A DNA stretch of 64,000 nucleotides from CAYZPB01 sp964551195 (lineage in GTDB: Bacteria > Bacillota > Bacilli > Tepidibacillales > Tepidibacillaceae): the NCBI GenBank assembly GCA_964551195.1, contig CAZKBI010000001.1:1-64000 (forward strand), written 5' to 3'. Positions 33,500 through 44,356 of the stretch are shown here, piece after piece; positions within the stretch are counted from its first letter, which is position 1, and each line of letters starts with the position of its first letter. The notes below the pieces were generated by a model, which was not told where the DNA came from, ran no database searches, and saw nothing but the letters and a program-made list of their open reading frames with translations. Made by a program: the position numbers and the translations under genes.

Positions 33500-34246
33500 A
33501 TGGAATCAACTTATAGCAGTCAACAATACGCGAGTCGTAGCAATCGCGGTAAGAAAAAGAAAAAAACAAAGAGCATAATCTTGTTTTTAATAATTTTATC
33601 ATTCGTTCTATTTGTATCATTCTTTTTCCTGCCGATTAGTAAAATATACGACATTTCAATCACTGGGTTGGATTTACTGACAGAGGAAGAGGTTATAAAG
33701 CAGGCAAAGGTTTACGAAGGAATTAGTTACTTCTTGGTTAATACTGAGAAGGTAGAAGAAGAACTGGAAAAGCTACATATGTGTAAGGAAGCTACTGTTG
33801 AAAAGACTTTTCCGGGCGAGCTAGCGATAAAAATTGTTGAGAATGTTGAGGTAGCCTATCTTTTTGATAATGACCTCTGGTATGCTGTCTTAGAAAATGG
33901 CTATATTACTGAGCGAATTATAGAGCTTGATTTTGGTAAATTACCATTAATAACCGATTGGGGGAAGAGAGATTTAATTACGGACTTAGCTAGAGAAATC
34001 AGTAAGACCAAAAATTCTACAATTGCTGAATTATCTGAAATTCAATTATTTAATACGGACGAAGGTCTAGAACAAGTTCTGATCTTTACCCGCGAGGGCT
34101 ATAAAGTTCACTTAGAATTAAAGGATTTCAGCAAGAAAATGAATATTTATTTAGATATTGTAGAGACGTTGAAATCCAAAGAGAGTGGACTAGGTAATAT
34201 TTACCTGTTTGATTCGATCCGTTTTGAGAAATTTGCAGGCGAATAA
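33500..34246 (+). CDS. ftsQ: Cell division protein FtsQ/DivIB
   Basis: A 248-residue bitopic protein: a basic cytoplasmic tail (RGKKKKKTKS), one membrane helix (about residues 27-46), then the POTRA domain (ISKIYDISITGLDLLTEEEV) and the FtsQ/DivIB beta domain. The block HMCKEATVEKTFPGELAIKI is the usual junction between them. In Bacillota it works with FtsL and DivIC in septum synthesis. The protein lies 53 bases after murB and about 95 before ftsA. Confidence 0.9.
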   Translation: MESTYSSQQYASRSNRGKKKKKTKSIILFLIILSFVLFVSFFFLPISKIYDISITGLDLLTEEEVIKQAKVYEGISYFLVNTEKVEEELEKLHMCKEATVEKTFPGELAIKIVENVEVAYLFDNDLWYAVLENGYITERIIELDFGKLPLITDWGKRDLITDLAREISKTKNSTIAELSEIQLFNTDEGLEQVLIFTREGYKVHLELKDFSKKMNIYLDIVETLKSKESGLGNIYLFDSIRFEKFAGE

Positions 34247-34340
34247 GCATGAATTTTAAATTATACAGTTTTTATGCTATACTTAACAACCTTTTTTGAA
34301 TATACTGAATATATATATTAGGTGAGGAGGCGAGCAATAG

Positions 34341-35564
34341 ATGCATTTTAGTGACTATGTAGTTAGTTTAGACATCGGTACGGCCACTGTTAAAGTGATT
34401 GTCGGCGAAATTAAAAATGGCCTGCTTAACGTCGTTGGAATTGGAACGGCCGAATCTGAAGGAATAAACAAGGGTGCTATTGTTGACATTGACTTAACGG
34501 CACAGTCGATACTTGAAGCAGTTTCAGAGGCAGAGCGAATGGTTGATTTCGAAATTCGCGATGTTTTTATTGGAGTCTCAGGAAACCATATAAATATACA
34601 ATTGAGTCAAGGTGTTGTTGCTGTTTTAAGTGATAATAAAGAGATTGACAAAAATGACGTTGAAAGAGCCGTTGATGCTTCGAAAGTCATTGTTCTACCG
34701 CCAAATAAGGAGATCATAGAAGTTATTCCTAAGGAATTTGTTGTAGATGGTTTGGGAGGGATTAAGGATCCGATTGGTATGATTGGCGGAAGATTAGAGG
34801 TTATCTCTACAGTGATTACTGGATCAATGACTGTAATGCATAATCTATTTAGAACTATTGAAAAGACCGGGTTAAACATCGCGGGCTTTGTCTTATTATC
34901 ACTTGCAGCTGGCGAGGTTGCTTTAACAAAGGATGAAAAGAACCTTGGCATAGCTTATGTTGATATTGGAAAAGGAACGACGGATATCTCAATCTACCAA
35001 CAGGAAGAATTGGTAGACGCTATAGTATTGCCAGTCGGTGGCGAATATATTACAAACGATATCTCGATTGGTTTAAAAACACCTGCAGATGCTGCAGAGC
35101 ACGTTAAGGTACGCTATGGAACGGCAAGTGTAGAATCAGCCTTTGAAGATATTAAGTTCAGGGTACCAAGGATTGGCAGCAATTATGATGAGGAATTTAC
35201 GCAGGTTGACCTTGCGCGGATTATTGAACCAAGAATAAGAGAAATTTTCTCGGTTGTTATCAGCGAGATTAACCGTTTAGGTTATAACACCGATTTTCCA
35301 GGAGGGATAGTTCTATCTGGCGGTGTAGCAGCAACAAACAATATCTTAAAAGTTGCTGAAGAAATGTTTGAAACATCAGTAAGAGTTGCAGCACCTACAT
35401 ATATTGGGGCTAAAGATCCTTCATTTACTAATGGTGTAGGGATTCTTGTTTACACTCTGAAAAAAATACTAAAGAAGCCTTTAAAGGGTTCAACTTCTAA
35501 GACTAAACGCAGCAATAGTTCGGTAACAAAGAAGATTAGAGGTTGGTTTAAAGATTTTGTTTAA
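34341..35564 (+). CDS. ftsA: Cell division protein FtsA
   Basis: A 407-residue actin-like ATPase that tethers FtsZ to the membrane. The N-terminal phosphate loop is SLDIGTATVKVIVGE. The FtsA-specific 1C domain follows (IFIGVSGNHINIQLSQG), then the second phosphate loop YVDIGKGTTDISIY and GGIVLSGGVAATNN. The C-terminus has a basic linker and an amphipathic helix (RGWFKDFV) for membrane binding. GTGAGGAGG lies ahead of the start. Confidence 0.96.
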   Translation: MHFSDYVVSLDIGTATVKVIVGEIKNGLLNVVGIGTAESEGINKGAIVDIDLTAQSILEAVSEAERMVDFEIRDVFIGVSGNHINIQLSQGVVAVLSDNKEIDKNDVERAVDASKVIVLPPNKEIIEVIPKEFVVDGLGGIKDPIGMIGGRLEVISTVITGSMTVMHNLFRTIEKTGLNIAGFVLLSLAAGEVALTKDEKNLGIAYVDIGKGTTDISIYQQEELVDAIVLPVGGEYITNDISIGLKTPADAAEHVKVRYGTASVESAFEDIKFRVPRIGSNYDEEFTQVDLARIIEPRIREIFSVVISEINRLGYNTDFPGGIVLSGGVAATNNILKVAEEMFETSVRVAAPTYIGAKDPSFTNGVGILVYTLKKILKKPLKGSTSKTKRSNSSVTKKIRGWFKDFV

Positions 35565-35607
35565 TAAGGATTGTCATGATAAATGGGATGTCTAAGGGAG
35601 GATTAGC

Positions 35608-36714
35608 ATGTATGAAATGGACCATATTGACTCACAGTACGCGAAGATAAAAGTTATTGGCGTAGGTGGTGGTGGAAGCAACGCTGTTGACCGTATGATT
35701 GAAGATGGGGTCAGGGGAGTTGATTTTCTTGCGGTCAATACTGATGCGCAGGCCCTCCATCGTTCTCGGGCAGAAGTAAAAATTCAAATTGGTAATAAGC
35801 TAACCAGAGGATTAGGTGCAGGCGCCGACCCAACCATTGGCAAAAAAGCTGCTGAAGAGAGCCGCAAGGAATTAGAGGACTTTATAATTGGTGCTGATAT
35901 GTTATTCGTTACAGCCGGCATGGGCGGCGGGACGGGAACGGGTGCTGCCCCAGTTATTGCAGAGATAGCAAAAGGGCTAGGAGTTCTAACGATAGGTGTT
36001 GTTACAAGACCATTTACTTTTGAGGGAAAGAAAAGAGCTCAGCAAGCTGATCAAGGCATTTCTGAGATAAAGGAAGTGGTTGACACTTTAATTGTTATAC
36101 CAAATGATCGATTATTAGAGTTAGTGGAACAGGATACGCCGATTCTGGATGCATTCCGTGCTGCTGATAGTATTCTTCGCCAAGGAGTGCAGGGTATTTC
36201 TGAATTAATTTCTTCACCAGGGTTAATTAATCTTGATTTCTCTGATGTTAAAACAATTATGACTGAAAAAGGTGCCGCAATGATGGGAATTGGTCGTGCT
36301 ACTCGAACAGCAGGCGAAACCCGTGCCGTAGAGGCTGCTAAAAAGGCTATCTACAGTCCAATCCTTGAACAGACAATAAGCGGCGCTAAGGGCGTTCTAA
36401 TGAATATAAAGGGTGGCTCTGATTTAAGTTTATTTGAGGCTAATCTTGCTGCTAACGCGGTTATTGAAGCCGCAGGACCTGACGTCAATTTAATTTTTGG
36501 TGCGGTTATCGACGATAGCCTCCAAGATGAAGTTTATATTACAATCATAGCAACTGGATTTGGTGATAAAGTAGAAAGACCTAGATTTTCAAATGAAAAT
36601 CCAGGTATTAAGCCTTTTAGTGGCGAAGAAATTGACACATTTGATATACCTACCTTCATGAGAAACCTAGATAGCTATTCACGCGATGATGACGATGAGG
36701 GATGGAAATTATAA
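35608..36714 (+). CDS. ftsZ: Cell division protein FtsZ
   Basis: A 368-residue tubulin-like GTPase that forms the division ring. It has [16 protein letters not shown] at the N-terminus, the tubulin signature [12 protein letters not shown] (about residues 108-119) and the T7 loop region [11 protein letters not shown]. The C-terminal peptide [10 protein letters not shown], which binds FtsA and other partners, is followed by an acidic end. The linker before that peptide is short. AAGGGAGG precedes the ATG. It is followed by a YggS-type gene rather than by sporulation genes. Confidence 0.97.
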   Translation: MYEMDHIDSQYAKIKVIGVGGGGSNAVDRMIEDGVRGVDFLAVNTDAQALHRSRAEVKIQIGNKLTRGLGAGADPTIGKKAAEESRKELEDFIIGADMLFVTAGMGGGTGTGAAPVIAEIAKGLGVLTIGVVTRPFTFEGKKRAQQADQGISEIKEVVDTLIVIPNDRLLELVEQDTPILDAFRAADSILRQGVQGISELISSPGLINLDFSDVKTIMTEKGAAMMGIGRATRTAGETRAVEAAKKAIYSPILEQTISGAKGVLMNIKGGSDLSLFEANLAANAVIEAAGPDVNLIFGAVIDDSLQDEVYITIIATGFGDKVERPRFSNENPGIKPFSGEEIDTFDIPTFMRNLDSYSRDDDDEGWKL

Positions 36715-36732
36715 CTTGCTGAGGTGACTTAA

Positions 36733-37416
36733 TTGGTTAATATTGCAGAAAATCTTAGCAATGTTCGTTTACGAATTGCTGCCGCGTGTGAAAAGGCAGG
36801 TAGAGTGCCCGATGATGTTAAAATTATCGCAGTAACAAAATATGCAAGTTTGGCTGAAACAGAAGAAATTCTCAGGCTTGGACTCAGCGAAATTGGTGAA
36901 AGCCGAGTGCAAGCGGGCGTCGCTAAAAAAGCTTCTATCCCTGATAATAATCTTCATTGGCACCTTATCGGTAACCTACAGTCAAATAAAGTAAACAAGG
37001 CACTGGAAACTTTTTCTTATATTCATTCGATAGATCGTCTTTCAATTGTGCAACAACTTAACAGACGTGCAGCGTTGAGAGAATTAAAAATCAAGTGCTT
37101 TATTCAAGTAAACATCTCTAAAGAGACAACAAAAAGTGGCATCGAAGTTGAACAAATATTTCCCTTTATTGAAGAGATGGTCTGCTTAGATAATGTTGAA
37201 ATTGTCGGTTTGATGACGATGGCACCACACTTTTCAGACCAGGAACTTACAAGACCGATTTTCAGCAAGCTAAGAGAACTAAGAGATGAGATAAATAAAT
37301 CAGGAATATTAGAGTATGAGTTAAAAGAGCTTTCAATGGGAATGTCAAATGATTTTGAAGTTGCAATAGAAGAAGGGTCAACCTACATTCGTATAGGATC
37401 CTCTCTTTTCAAATAA
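36733..37416 (+). CDS. YggS/PLPBP family PLP-binding protein (YlmE)
   Basis: A 227-residue PLP-homeostasis protein with a single-domain alanine-racemase-like barrel. The PLP lysine lies in IAVTKYASLAETEE (about residue 36). HWHLIGNLQSNKVNKAL, VNISKETTKSG, GLMTMAP and LSMGMSNDFEVAIEEGSTYIRIG are the family hallmarks. No catalytic activity is known for the family; members buffer pyridoxal phosphate. It is the YlmE position of the ylm genes behind ftsZ. The start is TTG with GAGGTGA upstream. Confidence 0.92.
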   Translation: MVNIAENLSNVRLRIAAACEKAGRVPDDVKIIAVTKYASLAETEEILRLGLSEIGESRVQAGVAKKASIPDNNLHWHLIGNLQSNKVNKALETFSYIHSIDRLSIVQQLNRRAALRELKIKCFIQVNISKETTKSGIEVEQIFPFIEEMVCLDNVEIVGLMTMAPHFSDQELTRPIFSKLRELRDEINKSGILEYELKELSMGMSNDFEVAIEEGSTYIRIGSSLFK

Positions 37417-37455
37417 CTTATGATCTCATATAATAAAAAAAGTAGAGGGTGATAT

Positions 37456-37725
37456 ATGTTGGTTCTACAGATAATAGGTTTTGTAGATATTTTATTTTTC
37501 GTTTATCAATGGTTAATAATTGCATATATAATATTTTCCTGGTTTCCCAAACTTGCGGAGAGCAAGCTTGGTGAAATTGTTGGAAAGTTGGTTGAGCCAT
37601 ATCTAGCACCTTTTAGAAGGCTAATACCACAAGTGGGAATGGTAGATTTCTCACCAATTATTGCACTAATTGCGCTAGTCTTTATAAAATATGGTGTAAT
37701 GATTATTCTAGGGCTATTTTTGTAG
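37456..37725 (+). CDS. YggT family membrane protein (YlmG)
   Basis: An 89-residue membrane protein with two hydrophobic hairpins. The YggT signature runs IFSWFPKL...LVEPYLAPFRRLIPQVG...DFSPIIALIAL. Family members are linked to cell division, osmotic stress and, in plastids, nucleoid or cytochrome assembly. It follows YlmE directly; sepF (YlmF), which normally lies between them, is absent. GAGGGTGAT precedes the ATG. Confidence 0.9.
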   Translation: MLVLQIIGFVDILFFVYQWLIIAYIIFSWFPKLAESKLGEIVGKLVEPYLAPFRRLIPQVGMVDFSPIIALIALVFIKYGVMIILGLFL

Positions 37726-37762
37726 AAATTATAAGTATAAATTTTTATAGGGGGTGTTTTTG

Positions 37763-38227
37763 ATGGCTTTAACAGAAGCAGAGATTCATAACAAAGAATT
37801 CAGCATTAAATTTAGAGGCTATGATGAAGACGAGGTAAATGATTTTCTTGATTTAATTGAACAGGATTACCAGTATTTTGCGAGTAAGATTAGAGAATTA
37901 GAGGACAAAAACTACGAATTAGCGCAGTCACTTGAGAGATATACGGAGATTGAGGATAAGATTGATAATTCTACTGTTGATCTTCAAGATGAAGCCAAAA
38001 GACTTCGCTTGCAGGCAGAGAAGGAATATGAATTAATTATTAAAGAGTCGCAAAAGAATGCTGACCGCATTATTAATGAAGCTTTACTAAAACAGAAGAA
38101 CATTCATTATGAAATAGAGGATATGAAAAGAAGTGCATCAGCTTTTCATACGAGGTTCCGCGCATTATTAGAAGCGGAATTGGATATTTTAGAGAGATAC
38201 TTTTGCGAGGATTCTGAAACAGAATAA
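37763..38227 (+). CDS. divIVA: Cell pole/septum protein DivIVA
   Basis: A 154-residue coiled-coil protein. The N-terminal membrane-binding module has FSIKFRGYDEDEVNDFLDLI (about residues 13-32), and almost all the rest is predicted coiled coil with regular Leu/Ile heptads. DivIVA recognises negative membrane curvature and recruits partners at poles and septa. The ATG at 37763 follows GGGGGTG. It closes the division cluster; ylmH, usual before it, is missing. Confidence 0.93.
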   Translation: MALTEAEIHNKEFSIKFRGYDEDEVNDFLDLIEQDYQYFASKIRELEDKNYELAQSLERYTEIEDKIDNSTVDLQDEAKRLRLQAEKEYELIIKESQKNADRIINEALLKQKNIHYEIEDMKRSASAFHTRFRALLEAELDILERYFCEDSETE

Positions 38228-38277
38228 TTGGAACAAGAGTATATTTTAGTCATACCAATTTAATGAAATATATAAAA

Positions 38278-38503
38278 ACGATGAATAGGACAGGTTTATT
38301 AAGTCGTAATTTATAGCGAGTTAGGGAGGGTGTGAGCCTAATAATTACTTTAATAAATATCACCTAAGAGTTGCTTATTCGAAATGTTCAGTAGGGTAAG
38401 CCGGTTCAAACCGTTAACTTGTTAAGTGGCATTAAATCTGATGCTATTAGGGTGGTACCGCGGGTTATCCTTCTCGTCCCTTGTGGACGTAGGAGGTTTT
38501 TTA
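38278..38503 (+). promoter_or_regulatory. T-box leader of ileS
   Basis: The T-box sequence AGGGTGGTACCGCG lies at 38449-38462. It is followed by a terminator stem (CGTCC / GGACG extended by CCTTCT / AGGAGG) with a T run ending near 38503. Stem I occupies about 38285-38370. The likely specifier is the Ile codon ATC at 38359-38361. Uncharged tRNA-Ile would pair with specifier and T-box and prevent termination. This fills nearly all of the 301-base gap between divIVA and ileS. Confidence 0.93.
38469..38503 (+). terminator. T-box regulated terminator
   Basis: Stem CCTTCTCGTCC / GGACGTAGGAGG (one wobble pair and one bulge) ends in a T-rich run, 26 bases before the ileS GTG start. The left arm is shared with the antiterminator pairing. 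Confidence 0.85.
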
Positions 38504-38528
38504 TTTTAATTTAAGGAGTGAAGTTGTA

Positions 38529-41309
38529 GTGTCAAAAGAGACAATTGATTATAGTAAGACATTAAATTTGCCAAAGACAGATTTCCCCATGCGTGGTAAT
38601 CTACCAAACATGGAGCCCGATATGCAGGCTTGGTGGGATGAGATAGATATCTACTCACTTGTACAGGAGAATCAGAAGGGCAAGAAAAAATTTATATTAC
38701 ATGATGGACCGCCCTATGCCAACGGTGACATTCATATCGGTCATGCCTTAAATAAAATATTAAAAGATTTTATTGTGCGTTTCAAAACAATGCAGGGATA
38801 TGATGCACCTTATGTACCAGGCTGGGATACACATGGACTACCAATTGAGCACGCCGTTGTGCAGAGCAAAAAGATAGATCGACGTAATTTTGATCCGATT
38901 GAATTTCGTGATCTTTGTAAGGAGTATGCATTAAGCTATGTTGATCGACAACGAGTACAGTTCAAGCAATTGGGAGTGCGTGGAGATTTTGATAATCCAT
39001 ACATTACTTTGAATCCTGAATATGAAGCGCGTCAAATTAAGGTTTTTGGTGATATGGCAAAAAAAGGATTGATTTATAAAGGTTTTCGACCAGTTTATTG
39101 GTCTCCATCGTCTGAATCTGCACTTGCAGAAGCGGAAATTGAGTACCTCGAGAAAACATCGGCATCTATTTACGTTGCTTTTGAGGTAATTGATGGCAAA
39201 GGCATTCTAGCTGAGGCGACTAATGTTATTATTTGGACGACAACGCCGTGGACAATTCCGGCAAACTTAGCTATCGCTTTAAACGGAGAATTTGAGTATA
39301 CATTATTTAATTTTGACGGCAAGGAATATATTGTAGCGAAGGATCTACTTGAGTTTGTACAAAATGAACTTGGTTTTACTGAGATAGAATTTATAAAAGA
39401 TATCAAGGGGGTTGAGTTAGAAGGAGTGATTACCCAGCACCCGTTTTATGATCGACCATCTCCTTTGATTTTAGGCGAGCACGTTACCTTGGAAGCTGGA
39501 ACTGGTTTTGTCCATACAGCACCAGGTCACGGGGAAGATGACTTTTATGTGGGTCAGAAATATAATCTTGAAATACTGAGCCCTGTAGATAATCAAGGTA
39601 AGTTTACAGAGGATGCTCCTGGCTTTACTGGTCTTTTCTACGACGATGCAAACAAGGAAGTAACACGTATTTTAGAAGAGAAGGGCAAACTGTTAAAGCT
39701 TAGCTTTATTAAACATCAATACGCACATGATTGGCGGACAAGAAAGCCAGTAATTTATCGTGCTACTGAACAATGGTTTGCTTCAATTGAGGCAATTCGC
39801 GCGGATATCCTTGCAGCAATTAAAGGAGTGAAGTGGGTTCCATCATGGGGTGAGCAGCGTTTAAATAATATGATTGCTGATCGTGGTGATTGGTGTATTT
39901 CACGTCAGAGAATCTGGGGAGTTCCTATCCCAATTTTCTACTGTGAAGGCTGTGGCGAAGCAATCATCGAGGATGCTACCATTGATTATTTAGTCGATTT
40001 GGTAGCTAAGGAAGGCACAAATGTTTGGTATGCACGTAGTGCAAGCGAGCTTTTACCAAGTGGCTATTCTTGCCCTAAATGTAAGTGTGACACTTTTCTT
40101 AAAGAGAAGGATACAATGGACGTTTGGTTCGATTCTGGTACAAGCCATATAGCTGTACTTGAAGCACGACCAGAACTAAGCTGGCCTGCTGATTTATATC
40201 TAGAAGGATCTGACCAATATCGTGGATGGTTTAACTCCTCGATAACAACAAGCATAGCAGTACGTGGCGCAGCACCCTATCGTGGTGTATTGAGTCATGG
40301 TTTTACACTTGATGGCGAGGGTCGTAAGATGTCTAAATCGATGGGTAATGTACTTGACCCAGCCAAGATTATGAAACAACTTGGATCAGATATTCTTCGA
40401 CTATGGGTTGCTTCTGTAGATTATCAATCAGATATGCGGATATCACAAGAAATACTTAAGCAGACTACTGAGGTCTACCGTAAGATTCGCAATACTCTAC
40501 GTTTTTTAGTTGGCAATCTTGAGGGTTTTGATCCTGCTACCGATCTAGTTCCACTTGCAGAAATGAGTGAACTGGACCGCTTCACGATGATGAAGGCACG
40601 AATGCTAATTGATAAATCAATCAAAGCATACGACGAGTATGAATTTAATACGGTCTATCAGTCAATTCATAATTTCTTTACAATCGATTTGAGTTCATTT
40701 TACCTTGATATCGTAAAGGACACGCTATATATAGAACCGATAAATTCAGTTGAACGCAAGGCTATACAGACTGTTCTCTATGAAATACTACTTGCTACAG
40801 TTAAACTTATTGCACCAATCCTGCCACATACTGCAGACGAAATCTGGCGCTATATTCCGAACGTTGAGGAACTGAGCGTACAATTAACGGAAATGCCAGA
40901 TTGGGATGATATTGTTATTGACCAAGAGCTACTTAAGAAAGGTGATCAGCTTCTTGAAATTCGTGATGAGGTCCTAAAGGCGCTAGAGTTAGCTCGTAAG
41001 GATAAACTAATTGGTAACTCATTAGCTGCTGCTGTCATAATCTATCCAGAACCAGAGACAGCTAAGTTTCTTGAAGAATTCGATAATTTAGAGAAGTTAT
41101 TTATTGTCTCACAAGTGGTAATAAAGAATGGTCCTATCCCGGCAGCAGCGACTATTGTTCCTGGATTTAGCATTTTAATCGAACAAGCACCAGGTGAGAA
41201 GTGTGAACGCTGCTGGAACACGTTAACCGATGTTGGGTCAACAAGAGAAGGATTATGTAATCGTTGTGCAAACATTGTTTCCCAGTATCACTCAGATATT
41301 TTAGAATAA
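38529..41309 (+). CDS. ileS: Isoleucyl-tRNA synthetase
   Basis: A 926-residue class Ia synthetase. The HIGH motif is [12 protein letters not shown] (residues 67-78), the editing (CP1) domain contains [15 protein letters not shown], and KMSKS is [10 protein letters not shown] (about residue 600). The C-terminal zinc finger is CERCWNTL...CNRC. Length and the zinc finger fit the bacterial type 1 enzyme. The GTG start follows AAGGAGTGAAG. Expression is under the T-box, as in many Bacillota, and lspA follows 21 bases later. Confidence 0.97.
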   Translation: MSKETIDYSKTLNLPKTDFPMRGNLPNMEPDMQAWWDEIDIYSLVQENQKGKKKFILHDGPPYANGDIHIGHALNKILKDFIVRFKTMQGYDAPYVPGWDTHGLPIEHAVVQSKKIDRRNFDPIEFRDLCKEYALSYVDRQRVQFKQLGVRGDFDNPYITLNPEYEARQIKVFGDMAKKGLIYKGFRPVYWSPSSESALAEAEIEYLEKTSASIYVAFEVIDGKGILAEATNVIIWTTTPWTIPANLAIALNGEFEYTLFNFDGKEYIVAKDLLEFVQNELGFTEIEFIKDIKGVELEGVITQHPFYDRPSPLILGEHVTLEAGTGFVHTAPGHGEDDFYVGQKYNLEILSPVDNQGKFTEDAPGFTGLFYDDANKEVTRILEEKGKLLKLSFIKHQYAHDWRTRKPVIYRATEQWFASIEAIRADILAAIKGVKWVPSWGEQRLNNMIADRGDWCISRQRIWGVPIPIFYCEGCGEAIIEDATIDYLVDLVAKEGTNVWYARSASELLPSGYSCPKCKCDTFLKEKDTMDVWFDSGTSHIAVLEARPELSWPADLYLEGSDQYRGWFNSSITTSIAVRGAAPYRGVLSHGFTLDGEGRKMSKSMGNVLDPAKIMKQLGSDILRLWVASVDYQSDMRISQEILKQTTEVYRKIRNTLRFLVGNLEGFDPATDLVPLAEMSELDRFTMMKARMLIDKSIKAYDEYEFNTVYQSIHNFFTIDLSSFYLDIVKDTLYIEPINSVERKAIQTVLYEILLATVKLIAPILPHTADEIWRYIPNVEELSVQLTEMPDWDDIVIDQELLKKGDQLLEIRDEVLKALELARKDKLIGNSLAAAVIIYPEPETAKFLEEFDNLEKLFIVSQVVIKNGPIPAAATIVPGFSILIEQAPGEKCERCWNTLTDVGSTREGLCNRCANIVSQYHSDILE

Positions 41310-41330
41310 GTTAATGCTGGAGGTAAACTA

Positions 41331-41786
41331 GTGTTTTTTTATCTTATTGCAATTTTAATTATCATAATTGATCAATTAACTAAATTTGCAGTCGTTTCTA
41401 CTATGGATTTATATGAGAGTATCCCAATTATTGAGGGTTGGTTTCATATTACGTCTGTAAGAAATACGGGAGCAGCCTTTAGTATATTGGAAAATCAGAC
41501 CTGGTTTTTTATAATTACTGCGATTATCATTAGCCTTGTTTTAGTCTACTTAATCTATCGTGTCTATCGTGAGTATCGAATATTAGCCTTACTTATGGCG
41601 CTGATTCTTGGTGGTGCACTTGGCAATTTAATCGATCGCATAATGTATGGTTCAGTTGTTGATTTTATTGATGTGCAGATTATTAATTTTGCAATTTTTA
41701 ATGTTGCTGATATTGCCATAACTGTAGGTACAGCACTGCTGGTCATCTACGTGATTTTTAGTAAGAACAATAAATTTCTGAATTAG
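41331..41786 (+). CDS. lspA: Lipoprotein signal peptidase LspA
   Basis: A 151-residue membrane aspartic peptidase (signal peptidase II) that cleaves prolipoproteins before the lipid-bearing cysteine. Four hydrophobic helices are present. The family blocks are IIDQLTKFAV, RNTGAAFSILEN, GGALGNLIDRIMYGSVVDFID with the first catalytic Asp, and FNVADIAITVG with the second. A substrate in this window is the TrpX-like lipoprotein. It starts with GTG; GGAGGTAA is upstream. Confidence 0.95.
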   Translation: MFFYLIAILIIIIDQLTKFAVVSTMDLYESIPIIEGWFHITSVRNTGAAFSILENQTWFFIITAIIISLVLVYLIYRVYREYRILALLMALILGGALGNLIDRIMYGSVVDFIDVQIINFAIFNVADIAITVGTALLVIYVIFSKNNKFLN

Positions 41787-41796
41787 AGGTGTAGAA

Positions 41797-42729
41797 GTGG
41801 ACTACGTTGAAACATATGTTTGGGAAGTAGATGAGGATGCTGTTGGTATTCGGATTGATAAATTCTTGCCAACACAGTCTGCGGAATGGTCACGCTCCCA
41901 GGTTCAAGAGTGGATACAAGAGGGGTTAATCACTGTCAATGAAAAAGTCGTTAAAGCAAATTATCGACTTTCGCTAGCCGACGAGATTCAGATGCGAATG
42001 CCGCCTGTAAAAGAATTTAAAATTAAAGCTGAGGATTTACCACTCACAATCGTATATGAGGACAGTGATTTACTAATAGTTAATAAGGATCGCGGTATGA
42101 CAGTGCATCCAGCGCCAGGAAATTATGAAGGTACTTTAGTGAACGCTCTTTTACATTATAGTGATCAATTATCAAGCGTTAATGGTGTGCTCAGGCCGGG
42201 TATTGTTCACCGTTTAGACCGAGACACCTCTGGACTGATAATGGTTGCCAAAAATGACTTTACACATCACAATTTAGCTGACCAACTCAAAAAGCAGACA
42301 GTAGAACGTATCTATAGTGCAGTAGTGCATGGTGTTATTCCCCACGAACGAGGTAGCATCGACGCGCCGATTGGACGAGACCCAGCTGATCGTAAACGCA
42401 TGACTGTTACCGCGCAAAATAGTAAAGAGGCGGTTACACATTTTGTTGTTAGCGAACGTTTTAAAGAGTATACACTTGTTGATTGTGCATTGGTGACTGG
42501 GCGAACCCACCAGATAAGGGCACACTTGAAATATATCGGACACCCAGTTGTAGGCGACCCTAAGTATTCAACTAAAAAGATGCCGGAGATTAAAGGACAG
42601 GCACTCCATGCTAAAACGCTGGGCTTTGTTCACCCACGAACTGGAGAGAAGTTGCAATTTACATCAGAATTACCACAAGATATGTTAGATTTACTCAATT
42701 ATATAAGAAGTAAGGATAATCAAGAATAG
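41797..42729 (+). CDS. RluD-type pseudouridine synthase
   Basis: A 310-residue RNA pseudouridine synthase of the RluA/RluD family. An N-terminal S4 RNA-binding domain (IRIDKFLPTQSAEWSRSQVQEW) precedes the catalytic domain. The catalytic aspartate is in GIVHRLDRDTSGLIMVAKN. RTHQIRAHLKYIGHPVVGDP is the usual closing block. RluD modifies helix 69 of 23S rRNA; this protein takes the YlyB position in the lspA-pyrR interval of Bacillus. The exact target uridines are not readable. Confidence 0.92.
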   Translation: MDYVETYVWEVDEDAVGIRIDKFLPTQSAEWSRSQVQEWIQEGLITVNEKVVKANYRLSLADEIQMRMPPVKEFKIKAEDLPLTIVYEDSDLLIVNKDRGMTVHPAPGNYEGTLVNALLHYSDQLSSVNGVLRPGIVHRLDRDTSGLIMVAKNDFTHHNLADQLKKQTVERIYSAVVHGVIPHERGSIDAPIGRDPADRKRMTVTAQNSKEAVTHFVVSERFKEYTLVDCALVTGRTHQIRAHLKYIGHPVVGDPKYSTKKMPEIKGQALHAKTLGFVHPRTGEKLQFTSELPQDMLDLLNYIRSKDNQE

Positions 42730-42732
42730 TTG

Positions 42733-42761
42733 TTGACAAGTTGTCTTAACTAAGAGATAAT
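42733..42761 (+). promoter_or_regulatory. pyr operon promoter
   Basis: TTGACA (42733-42738) and GATAAT (42756-42761) with a 17-base spacer, right after the pseudouridine synthase stop codon. Confidence 0.8.
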
Positions 42762-42778
42762 TATTTTAATTAAATACT

Positions 42779-42809
42779 CCTTTAAATCAATCCTGCGAGG
42801 TTGACAAGG
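42779..42809 (+). promoter_or_regulatory. PyrR-binding hairpin (anti-antiterminator)
   Basis: The upper stem TCAATCC / GGTTGA with a bulged T and loop TGCGA sits on a lower stem CCTT / AAGG with a purine-rich internal loop. The core AATCCTGCGAGGTT fits the ARUCC-N-GAGGYU pattern bound by PyrR. UMP-loaded PyrR would favour the terminator below. Confidence 0.85.
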
Positions 42810-42853
42810 TAATAGTAGCATCTAGTTATGCGATATATTTGATAAGTTACTTT

Positions 42854-43440
<587 letters not shown>

Positions 43441-43455
43441 GCAAAAGGGGCGAGA

Positions 43456-44355
43456 ATGATGAAAAAACATCTCTTGAGTACTAGGGATCTTGAGCTTTCG
43501 GAGATTGAACGGCTGCTCAAACGTGCAGAATTTTTTTCGGAAAACAGGAATTCTCCAGCAATTAAAGAGCTTGGCAAAAATTGTTTTGTAACTAATTTCT
43601 TCTTAGAACCGAGTACACGAACTCGTTTTTCTTTTGAGATTGCACAGAAGCGCCTAGGCTGTAATGTTATCAACTTCCAATCGAATGATTCTAGCATAAA
43701 AAAGGGAGAAACACTTTACGACACACTAAAAACGCTTGAAGTCCAGGGTGTTGAGATTGCTGTTGTACGTCTTTGTGAAGAAGGAATTCTCTCACAATAT
43801 GCTGATAAACTCTCGTTAACACTTATAAATGCAGGTGAAGGTACGATCGAGCATCCTACGCAGGCTCTGCTAGATCTATATACAATTAAGCAACATTTTG
43901 GCGAGGTAAAGGGTTTAACAATGGCAATTATAGGAGATATTCGACATAGCCGTGTTGCACATTCTAATTACCAGCTGCTTACTCGACTTGGTGTGAAGTT
44001 GATTTTCTCTGGACCAGAAGAATTTATGGATAGCCGTCTTGCTGGCGAGTACCTTCCTATCGATGAAGCGATCAAAGCTGCAGATGTTGTGATGATGCTT
44101 AGAATACAGTTTGAAAGACAGGAACTTTCTTATCTAGCATCAAAAGAAGATTATAACCGCCACTATGGCTTAACTGAAGAAAGAGCCAGACTTCTTAATC
44201 CACAAGCTATTATCTTACACCCGGCTCCGATTAATCGTGGTGTCGAAATCGCTGGTAGTGTAGTCGAGCACCCACAGTCGAAAATTTTCAAACAGATGGA
44301 GAATGGTGTCTGGATCCGTATGGCAATCATTGAGCGGGCATTTAAGGAGGTATAA
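43456..44355 (+). CDS. pyrB: Aspartate carbamoyltransferase catalytic subunit PyrB
   Basis: A 299-residue enzyme that joins carbamoyl phosphate and aspartate. The carbamoyl-phosphate loop is PSTRTRFSFE (about residues 51-60). EHPTQALLDLYTI, HSRVAHSNYQLL, MMLRIQFERQ and LHPAPINRGVEI are all typical. No regulatory pyrI is present, as usual in Bacillota. It starts at tandem ATG codons, with 43456 used. Confidence 0.96.
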   Translation: MMKKHLLSTRDLELSEIERLLKRAEFFSENRNSPAIKELGKNCFVTNFFLEPSTRTRFSFEIAQKRLGCNVINFQSNDSSIKKGETLYDTLKTLEVQGVEIAVVRLCEEGILSQYADKLSLTLINAGEGTIEHPTQALLDLYTIKQHFGEVKGLTMAIIGDIRHSRVAHSNYQLLTRLGVKLIFSGPEEFMDSRLAGEYLPIDEAIKAADVVMMLRIQFERQELSYLASKEDYNRHYGLTEERARLLNPQAIILHPAPINRGVEIAGSVVEHPQSKIFKQMENGVWIRMAIIERAFKEV

Positions 44356-44356
44356 A

